The position numbers were made by a program, and so were the translations under genes. From DATBLE01 sp050258035 (GTDB lineage: Bacteria; Actinomycetota; Thermoleophilia; Gaiellales; Gaiellaceae), in the NCBI GenBank assembly GCA_050258035.1, contig JBLMYA010000039.1, positions 49,298 through 113,297 on the forward strand: a stretch of DNA of 64,000 nucleotides, read 5' to 3'. Shown here piece after piece: positions 57,778-64,000 of this stretch. Positions within the stretch are counted from its first letter, which is position 1. The number at the start of each line of letters is the position of its first letter. The notes beneath the pieces are model-generated. The model made no database searches. It was not told the DNA's origin and saw only the letters and a program-made list of their open reading frames with translations.

Positions 57778-60522
57778 GTGGATGCAGGACAAATCGACGA
57801 GCTCCGCCTTTGGGGGCGACAGCTCGCGGACGGCGAGTCGCACCCCGAGCTGCAGCCGGCGGGTCGCGCGATCCTGCTCCTGATCGACGAGATCGAGCGC
57901 CTGCAGGCCGAGCAGCCGAACGAGCCCCCGTCCGGCGACGGAGGCACTCCACGGCAAGGAGCGGAGATCGCAGCCGGACCGCACGCACCCTCGCCGAAGC
58001 GCCGCCTCTTCCACCGCTTCCACCGCTTCCACCGGCTCGGAATCGCCGCCGTCGCCGTCGGCGCGCTCGTCTTCGCCACCTTCGCGCTCGGTGCAAAGCT
58101 GTCCGCGCCGGGCCTCGACCCGCAGGGGCCCCGCGCCCACGCCGCGATCGGCCCGGCGACGCTGCCGTCCCTGAAGTTCTCGGTCGGGGCGGACCAGTCC
58201 GTGCTCGACCGCGTCCGCTGGAGAATCGACGGCGCCGACGTCACCGGCCGTGCGTACATGCAGGGCGGCCGATTCGTCCTCGACGGCAACCACCTCCGGG
58301 ACGGGTCGCATCGCGTCCAGGCGACCGCGCCCGGCGGGTTCCCCGGTTCCCGGTCGACGAAGACCTGGAGCATCCGCGTCGATACCGTCGGGCCGAAGAT
58401 CGCCTTCGATCCGCCGGGCGTGATGATCCCGTGGGGACGCCCCGTCGCCCTCGCCGGAACCCTCGAGCCGGGAGCGACGCTGACCGCCGACGGGCGCCCG
58501 GTGCTCGTCGCGAACGGCCGGTTCCGGCTTGCATGGGCGCACCGCCCGGCGAAGGCGGTCACGCTCGTCGCGACCGACCCGCTGCGGAACGCGACCACCC
58601 GGCGCGTCTGGATCTCGATGCAGCCGCGCCGCCCCCCGCATCCAGTCCGCGCGGTTCACGTCACCTTCAACGCCTGGGCGGATCCGGCGCTGCGAAAGGG
58701 TGTGCTGGATCTGATCGATCAGGGGCGGATCAACGCCGTCGAGCTCGACCTGAAGGACGAATCGGGGACCGTCGGGTGGAACGCACCGGTGCCGCTCGCA
58801 CACCGGATCGGAGCGGTCAAGCCGATCGTCGACCTCCCGCGAGCGATCGCGTTGCTCCATCGCAAGGGTATGCGGGTGATCGGACGCCTCGTGTGCTTCC
58901 GCGACCCGGTCCTGGCCGCCGCCGCCTGGTCCGCCGGCCGGCACGACGAGGTGATCCAGACGCCGGAGGGCCAGAAGTACGGCGGGTACGGCGGCTTCAC
59001 GAACTTCGCGAACCCGGCCGTGCGGCAGTACCAGATCGCCATCGCCGTGGCGGCGGCGAAGGCCGGGATCGACGACGTCCTCTACGACTACGTCCGCCGC
59101 CCCGACGGGCCGCTCTCCACGATGGCCTTCCCGGGCCTGAAGGGAACGCCAGAGCAGGCGATCGCGTCGTTCCTGGCCCAGACGCGCGCTGCGCTGAAGC
59201 CGTACGGCACGTACCTCGGCGCGTCCGTCTTCGGGGTCGCCGCGACGCGGCCGACGGAGGTCGCACAGAACATCCCGATGATGGCGTCGCACGTCGACTA
59301 CATCTCGGCGATGGTCTACCCGTCGCACTGGGCGCCGGGCGAATACGGCATCCCGGATCCGAACGGGCAGCCCTACGAGATCGTCCAGCGCTCGCTCGAG
59401 GACTTCCAGCGCGACGTCCGCGGCACGGGCGCACGGCTGGTGCCCTGGCTCCAGGACTTCACGCTCGGCAGCCCCGCCTACGGTCCGCGGCAGGTCCAGG
59501 ACGAGATCCGCGGAGCCCGCGACGCGGGCATCGACGAGTACCTGCTCTGGGACCCGGCGGTCACGTACACGGCGACGGCTCTCCCGACGGACGCGATGAC
59601 CGCCGTGTTCCGGAAGCGACAGTCGCCGGCTGAGGCGGCGAAGTCGCTGAAGCCGAACGAGCTCGGTGTCGTCCCGGTGCTGATGCACCACCAGATCAGG
59701 CCGGACGGCAGCTCCTACGACCTGACCGCCGGGCAGTTCCGCGGCGAGCTGGCCCGTCTGTGGGCCGACGGCTTCTACCCCGTACGGGCATCCGATCTGG
59801 TCTCCGGGCGTCTGAACGTGCCGAAGGGCCGCTCACCGGTCGTGCTCACCTTCGACGACGCGACGAACAACCAGATCGCGTTCACGGCCGCCGGAATGCT
59901 CGACCCGAGCTCGGCGGTCGGGATCCTCGAGGGCTTCGCGGCGCGGCATCCGGACTTCCCGGCCACCGGCACGTTCTACGTACCGCGAAACGCCTTCGAC
60001 GGGAACGGCAGCACCGCCGGGCAGACGTTCCGCTGGCTGCTCGAGCACGGCTTCGAGCTCGGCAACCACACCAAGGATCACATCCCCCTGAACACGCTCG
60101 ACGCGGCCGGGGTGCAGCGCCAACTCGTCCTCGGCGACCGGCTGCTCTCCGAGCGCTTGCCCGGCTACCGGCCGCAGACGATGGCGCTCCCGCTCGGCGC
60201 GCTGCCAGATCCGGCGTCGCTCGCGGTCGACGGCCGCTGGGGCGGCGACTCGTACCGGTTCGCAGGTGTCTTCCTCTCAGGCGCCGAGCCTGCCCCGTCG
60301 CCGTTCTCGACGAAGTGGAACCCGCGGGAGATCCCGCGGATCGTCACCAATCCGCGCTGGCGCGGCGCGCGCGACTTCACCTGGGGGATGTGGCTCGACC
60401 TCCTCGAGCGGAATCCCGGCCTGCGCTACGTCTCGGACGGGAACCCCGAGACGATCAGCTTCCCGCGCGCGAAGCAGGCGGATCTCGCGGCCGAGTACAG
60501 CGCCCGCGCCCGTCCCTACTAG
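57778..60522 (+). CDS. Membrane-anchored glycoside hydrolase-like/polysaccharide deacetylase fusion
   Basis: About 914 residues from GTG 57778; a longer frame to 57559 reads like non-coding sequence. Order: cytoplasmic segment with a coiled stretch, a basic HRFHRFHRLG run, one membrane helix (about 88-106), an Ig-like extracellular part to about 285, a putative glycoside hydrolase (about 293-614, VRAVHVTFNAWADP to GIDEYLLWDP) of the DUF4015 type, and a NodB polysaccharide deacetylase (about 631-860). The NodB motifs are VVLTFDDATNN and GNHTKDH. It should cut and deacetylate a cell-surface or environmental amino-sugar polymer. Confidence 0.85.
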   Translation: MDAGQIDELRLWGRQLADGESHPELQPAGRAILLLIDEIERLQAEQPNEPPSGDGGTPRQGAEIAAGPHAPSPKRRLFHRFHRFHRLGIAAVAVGALVFATFALGAKLSAPGLDPQGPRAHAAIGPATLPSLKFSVGADQSVLDRVRWRIDGADVTGRAYMQGGRFVLDGNHLRDGSHRVQATAPGGFPGSRSTKTWSIRVDTVGPKIAFDPPGVMIPWGRPVALAGTLEPGATLTADGRPVLVANGRFRLAWAHRPAKAVTLVATDPLRNATTRRVWISMQPRRPPHPVRAVHVTFNAWADPALRKGVLDLIDQGRINAVELDLKDESGTVGWNAPVPLAHRIGAVKPIVDLPRAIALLHRKGMRVIGRLVCFRDPVLAAAAWSAGRHDEVIQTPEGQKYGGYGGFTNFANPAVRQYQIAIAVAAAKAGIDDVLYDYVRRPDGPLSTMAFPGLKGTPEQAIASFLAQTRAALKPYGTYLGASVFGVAATRPTEVAQNIPMMASHVDYISAMVYPSHWAPGEYGIPDPNGQPYEIVQRSLEDFQRDVRGTGARLVPWLQDFTLGSPAYGPRQVQDEIRGARDAGIDEYLLWDPAVTYTATALPTDAMTAVFRKRQSPAEAAKSLKPNELGVVPVLMHHQIRPDGSSYDLTAGQFRGELARLWADGFYPVRASDLVSGRLNVPKGRSPVVLTFDDATNNQIAFTAAGMLDPSSAVGILEGFAARHPDFPATGTFYVPRNAFDGNGSTAGQTFRWLLEHGFELGNHTKDHIPLNTLDAAGVQRQLVLGDRLLSERLPGYRPQTMALPLGALPDPASLAVDGRWGGDSYRFAGVFLSGAEPAPSPFSTKWNPREIPRIVTNPRWRGARDFTWGMWLDLLERNPGLRYVSDGNPETISFPRAKQADLAAEYSARARPY

Positions 60523-61002
60523 GGGCGGACCCCGAGGGGGTCAGATCGTGAAGCGAGCCGCACGTACGCCCGCTGCGAGAGCTCCGCCGGGTGCTCCTCC
60601 TCGACGACCCGGCGGACGCCTTCGCGCCCGGTCGCGTGCAGGATGCGGCCGTCGCCGAGCCAGAACGCGACGTGGTCGCCGTAGCGGACGAGATCGCCGC
60701 GGAGAAGGTCGTCCGGCCGCACCGGGTCGCCTGCGGCCTCCTGCTGGTCGACGTCGCGCGGTACGAGCCGCCCGAGCCGCCGGAAGGCGACGTGCACGAG
60801 CCTCCTCGACCGGGTCGCCGGCCCGCACCACCAGCCAGCCGTCGTCCACGCTGCCGTCCAGCGCCTCGGCGCGCACCCAGCCCGCGTAGTCGTACGCCGT
60901 CCGGATCCTCGCCCAGCGGCCCTGCTCGTGCTCGACCCGGAGCGGTTCGCCCGGGAGTGCCTGGGTCACCTGCTCGGAGGTGTCGCTCGGCTCGGCCCGC
61001 AC
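60519..61002 (-). pseudogene. NlpC/P60 endopeptidase with SH3 domain, lacking the catalytic Cys segment
   Basis: The N-terminal part (from GTG 61002: RAEPSDTSEQVTQALPGEP, GWVRAEALDG and AGDPVEEA) is the SH3-like domain pair of a dipeptidyl-peptidase VI type NlpC/P60 protein. The C-terminal part, in another frame, begins LVHVAFRRLGRLVPRDVDQQ and contains the catalytic His in GDHVAFWLGDG. Between them the expected 20 or so residues with the WGG and DCSG motif are absent. The junction is near 60805. This is an inactivating deletion with a frameshift, or a collapse in assembly. Confidence 0.7.
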
Positions 61003-61037
61003 GGCGGAGGAGCGCGAAGGGCGACCGGATGACCGGG

Positions 61038-62315
61038 TCAGCCGTAGAGATGGCACTCCACCTCGACAGGCCCAGACGGGACCAGCCGCGGCTCCCGCCG
61101 CTCGTTCCACTCGATCTCGACTCCGTCGGCGTCGGGGGTCATCGTCTTCACCCCCGTCCAGAAGGGCTCGTCCGGATCCGCCTTCCGCACCCGCTCGAGA
61201 ATCGCGTGCAGGTCGCCGCCGGTCGCTCCACCGTGCGCCTCGACCCGCACGCGCGAGTTGGAGCCCGCCGCGGCGAGCGCCTCGAGGTCGCCGAACAGCG
61301 GCCGCTCGGCCTCGTACTCCTCGGCTCCGGCACGCGCCCAGTGCGCCTCGAGCAGGTCGCGCAGATCGCGGGTCTCCCAGCCGCAGATCTCGAACGCGCG
61401 CGGGCAGCGGGGATGGAAGGAACAGCCCTGCGGCGGCCGGGCTGCGTCGGGGACCTCGCCGCGGGGCAGGTCGCGCGCGACCGCCCGCCGCGGGTCGGGC
61501 TCGGGGATCGCCCGGAGCAGCGCCTGCGTGTAGGGGTGCTTCGGATCCTCGTAGATCGCCTCGGACGGGCCGATCTCGACGATCCGGCCCAGATACATGA
61601 TCGCGATTCGGTCGCAGAAGAACTTCGCCGTCGCGAGGTCGTGGGTGATGTAGAGGTAGGTCAGGTCGAAGTCCTGCTTGAGCAAGAGCATCAGCTCGAG
61701 GATCTTGGCCCGGACGCTCATGTCGAGCATCGACACCGGCTCGTCCGCGACCAGCAGCACCGGGTTCAGGATGACCGCGCGCGCGATCACGGCGCGCTGC
61801 TTCTGGCCCCCCGACAGATCGGAGGGGTACTTGTCGAGGAACTGCTCCGGGGGCGAGAGACCGACGACCTCGAGCACCTCGGCCACCCGCCGGCGGGCCT
61901 CGTCGCGCCCGGCGACGAGGCCGTGGATCTCGAGTGGATGCCCCACCGCCTGGCCGATCGTCATCGCCGGGTTGAGCGACGCATGCGGATCCTGGAAGAC
62001 GATCTGCATGCGCCGCCGGTGCTCGCGCAACTGACGCTCGCTCAGCTTCGTGATGTCGCGTCCTTCGAACAGGACGCTGCCCGACGTGGCGCGCACGAGG
62101 CCGAGCAGCGTACGGCCGAGCGTGGTCTTGCCGCTGCCCGACTCCCCCACGAGCCCGAGTACCTCCCCCTCCCAGAGGTCGAACGAGACGTCGTTCACGG
62201 CCCGCACCGACCCGGCCTCCCGGCCGATCAGTCGGTCGGCGAAGCTCCCGCGAATCGAGTAGTAGGTCTTGAGGTCGCGGACGGAGACGAGCGGCCCGTC
62301 AGGCTTCGTCGGCAA
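61038..62315 (-). CDS. Oligopeptide/dipeptide ABC transporter ATPase, OppF-like
   Basis: 425 residues from TTG 62315, inside the end of the preceding gene. Walker A GESGSGKTTLGRTL, Q-loop FQDPHASLNPAM, signature LSGGQKQRA, Walker B LLVADEPVSMLD, and the OppF/DppF C-terminal Cys region CSFHPRCPRAFEICG. An extra 90 or so C-terminal residues after that are unusual and include an acidic, Glu-rich stretch. It powers peptide import with the OppD-like partner. Confidence 0.9.
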   Translation of the reverse strand: MPTKPDGPLVSVRDLKTYYSIRGSFADRLIGREAGSVRAVNDVSFDLWEGEVLGLVGESGSGKTTLGRTLLGLVRATSGSVLFEGRDITKLSERQLREHRRRMQIVFQDPHASLNPAMTIGQAVGHPLEIHGLVAGRDEARRRVAEVLEVVGLSPPEQFLDKYPSDLSGGQKQRAVIARAVILNPVLLVADEPVSMLDMSVRAKILELMLLLKQDFDLTYLYITHDLATAKFFCDRIAIMYLGRIVEIGPSEAIYEDPKHPYTQALLRAIPEPDPRRAVARDLPRGEVPDAARPPQGCSFHPRCPRAFEICGWETRDLRDLLEAHWARAGAEEYEAERPLFGDLEALAAAGSNSRVRVEAHGGATGGDLHAILERVRKADPDEPFWTGVKTMTPDADGVEIEWNERREPRLVPSGPVEVECHLYG

Positions 62316-63396
62316 CGGCCAGTTCCTCGCGCTCGAGCTCGACGGTCTCGCCGGGCGGGATCTCCGACTCCGGACCGTGCAGCCAGCACTGCACCCGTCT
62401 GCCATCGGGCGCGCCCGAGACGCGCCCGACCCTCGGCAGGGCGTCGGCGGCTTCCCGGCCGGCGTGTCCAGCCTTTTCAGGCTCGACGTCGATCGGCTGC
62501 TTCCGGGCGCAGACCCGCATCGCGTCGGGGCAGCGCGGGTGGAAGCGGCAGCCGGGGGGCGGGTCGATGAGGTTCGGAGGGGCGCCCGGGATCGAGTGCA
62601 GCTCGCTGGTCTCGAGCGAGATCGTCGAGCGGAGCAGCTCGCGTGTGTACGGGTGCGCGGGATCGCCGAAGACGTCGCGCGCAGGCCCGTTCTCCACGAT
62701 CTTCCCCGCGTACATGACCGCGACCCGGTCGCAGGCCTCGGCGACGATCCCGAGGTTGTGGGTGATCAGGAGAAGGGCCGTTCCGAAGTTCTGCTTCAGG
62801 TCGGCCAGGATCCGCAGGATCTGCGCCTCCACGATCACGTCCAGCGAGGTCGTCGGCTCGTCGGCGACCAGCAGCCTGGGCCGCAGGACGAGCGCGAGCG
62901 CGATCATGATCCGCTGACGCATCCCGCCCGAGAACTCGTGCGGATACTGCCGGAAGCGGGTCGGGGGAATCCCCATCTTCCCGAGCGTCTCGAGCGAGCG
63001 GGCACGGATCTCGCGCTCGGTCAGGCTCGGCTCGTGCTGCTCGAGCGTCTCCTTGAAGTGGTCCTCGATCCGCTGGAGCGGGTCGAGGCGGGTCATCGGC
63101 TCCTGGAAGATCAGTCCCAGCTCCGGTCCGCGCAGCCGCCTGAGCTCCCTCGGCGCGAGTCCGACGAGGTTCCGGCCGCCGTAGAGCACCTGGCCCTCCG
63201 GGAAGGCGCCCTCGGGGAGGAGGCCGAGGACGCCGCGGCCGAGCGTCGACTTCCCACAGCCGGACTCGCCCACCAGGCCGAGCACCTCCGCCGCGCCGAT
63301 GTCGAACGAGACCCGGTCGACGGCGCGGACCGGGCCCCGCGCCGTGCCGTAGTAGACCCGCAGGTCGCGGACGGAGAGAACCGGCCCGTCGGTCAT
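62299..63396 (-). CDS. Oligopeptide/dipeptide ABC transporter ATPase, OppD-like
   Basis: 365 residues. Walker A GESGCGKSTLGRGV, Q-loop FQEPMTRLDPLQ, signature FSGGMRQRI, Walker B LLVADEPTTSLD and the Cys region CRFHPRCPDAMRVCA. ATG 63396 overlaps the permease stop as ATGA. It forms the heterodimeric motor with the downstream OppF-like protein. Confidence 0.92.
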   Translation of the reverse strand: MTDGPVLSVRDLRVYYGTARGPVRAVDRVSFDIGAAEVLGLVGESGCGKSTLGRGVLGLLPEGAFPEGQVLYGGRNLVGLAPRELRRLRGPELGLIFQEPMTRLDPLQRIEDHFKETLEQHEPSLTEREIRARSLETLGKMGIPPTRFRQYPHEFSGGMRQRIMIALALVLRPRLLVADEPTTSLDVIVEAQILRILADLKQNFGTALLLITHNLGIVAEACDRVAVMYAGKIVENGPARDVFGDPAHPYTRELLRSTISLETSELHSIPGAPPNLIDPPPGCRFHPRCPDAMRVCARKQPIDVEPEKAGHAGREAADALPRVGRVSGAPDGRRVQCWLHGPESEIPPGETVELEREELAVADEA

Positions 63397-64000
63397 GTTC
63401 CCTCGACCGCGTCGACGATCGGCGGCTCCGGCTCCTGGTCGAAGCTCGGTTTCGCGACGCGGCGCCGTCGGAGCACCGGGTTCATCGTCTCGTTCAGCCC
63501 CTCGCCGACCAGGGTCAGCCCGGTGACGAGCAGCACGATGGCGAGGCCCGGAAAGACCGCCGTCCACCAGATCCCCGAGGAGGCATCCGAGACCGCCCGC
63601 GAGATGTCGTAGCCCCACTCTGCTGCGTCGGTCGGCTGGATGCCGTAGCCGAGGAACCCGAGCGCGGTCAGCAGGAGGATCGCGTCGGCGGCGTTCAGGG
63701 TCGCGATCGGCGGGACGTTCTGGACGACGTTGTAGAAGACGTACTTGCGGATGATCGTGAACGGCTTCGCCCCGAGTGCGCGCGCCGCCTCGACGTAGTT
63801 CTCCTCGCGCAACGCGATCACCTGGTTGCGGACCACGCGGAAGTAGAGCGGTACGTACGCCGCCGTGATCGCGATCGCGGCCGTGAGCACCCCCTTGCCG
63901 ATGCTGCTCGAGAGCAGGAAGGCGATCACGATCGCCAGCAGGAGATACGGAAAGGCGTACAGCGCGTCCATGAACAGCACGAGCACACGGTCGAGCTTGC
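63393..64000 (-). CDS. Oligopeptide/dipeptide ABC transporter permease (DppC/OppC type), partial
   Basis: The frame is open at the right edge, so the N-terminus is missing. The remaining 200 or so residues have membrane segments, the EAA loop EENYVEAARALGAKPFTIIRKYV, and a closing GLTLVGEGLNETMNP, which is the usual end of OppC-type permeases before a basic tail. The second permease and the binding protein must lie outside the window. Confidence 0.9.
   Translation of the reverse strand, partial: KLDRVLVLFMDALYAFPYLLLAIVIAFLLSSSIGKGVLTAAIAITAAYVPLYFRVVRNQVIALREENYVEAARALGAKPFTIIRKYVFYNVVQNVPPIATLNAADAILLLTALGFLGYGIQPTDAAEWGYDISRAVSDASSGIWWTAVFPGLAIVLLVTGLTLVGEGLNETMNPVLRRRRVAKPSFDQEPEPPIVDAVEGT

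Noticed and set aside
1..64000. tRNA, rRNA, CRISPR, insertion sequence, attachment site or prophage
   Set aside because: Reading for T-loop-like sequence, direct repeats with spacers, transposase motifs and flanking inverted repeats gave nothing convincing. A computed tRNA and repeat scan would settle it.

Overview
The window is very GC-rich, roughly 70% by eye. It has many GTG and some TTG starts, long runs of genes overlapping by ATGA or GTGA, a SARP/AfsR-type regulator, an ECF42-type sigma factor beside a DGPF protein, and many starts preceded by TANNNT at 6-9 bp. This fits a soil-type actinobacterium; Thermoleophilia (Gaiellales/Solirubrobacterales) is my best guess, not something the sequence proves. 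There are no rRNA, tRNA, CRISPR or IS elements. Genes are packed so tightly that no stretch above about 300 bp lacks a gene.

Layout. 1-7.8 kb (minus): a branched-chain amino acid type ABC importer (livH-livM-livK-livG-livF) continuing into a PD40 lipoprotein, a Tm-1-like/UPF0261 protein and a TIM-barrel partner cut by the window edge. 7.8-9.8 kb: a VOC protein and a LarA-like protein on overlapping divergent promoters. 9.8-15 kb: a frame-disrupted cyclase, a DUF1858-like protein and a 1156-aa SARP-type regulator. 15.1-16.3 kb: two tandem paralogous small exported proteins, each with a perfect terminator and a shared upstream motif. 16.3-24.3 kb: M32 carboxypeptidase, PfkB kinase, AMP ligase, enoyl-CoA hydratase, YCII protein with ECF42 sigma factor, RidA, SRPBCC, cupin and thioesterase. 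24.3-28.3 kb: catabolic enzymes and MsrB. 28.3-37.6 kb: a molybdenum hydroxylase system. Its maturation genes (MoxR ATPase, CoxE-like VWA, two XdhC-type genes) face its structural genes (FAD subunit, 2Fe-2S subunit, and a large subunit split in two). Between them lie an MBL lactonase, a broken PPOX gene and a methyltransferase. 37.6-40.6 kb: cupin, tautomerase, SDR and acyl-CoA synthetase. 40.7-43.8 kb (minus): a B12-dependent diol/glycerol dehydratase with fused large and medium subunits. 43.9-49.5 kb: a likely sugar-acid oxidation operon. 49.5-52.0 kb: a chelatase-type ATPase and VWA pair that looks like one gene read through a programmed -1 frameshift. 52.2-57.5 kb (minus): AzlCD, an MFS carrier, an FAH-family enzyme and lutABC. 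57.8-60.5 kb: a large membrane-anchored glycosidase/deacetylase fusion. 60.5-64 kb (minus): a broken NlpC/P60 gene and an oligopeptide ABC transporter cut by the window end.

Functionally this is mostly a scavenging and catabolic region: amino-acid and peptide uptake, CoA thioester chemistry, lactate, sugar acids, diols, and N-heterocycle or aldehyde oxidation. The most interesting element is the slippery A7 with a downstream hairpin in the chelatase gene. The cobalamin-dependent dehydratase 6 kb away gives it biological context. Several broken genes could be repaired by adding one base to a homopolymer, so consensus sequencing error must be considered when reading any frameshift here.
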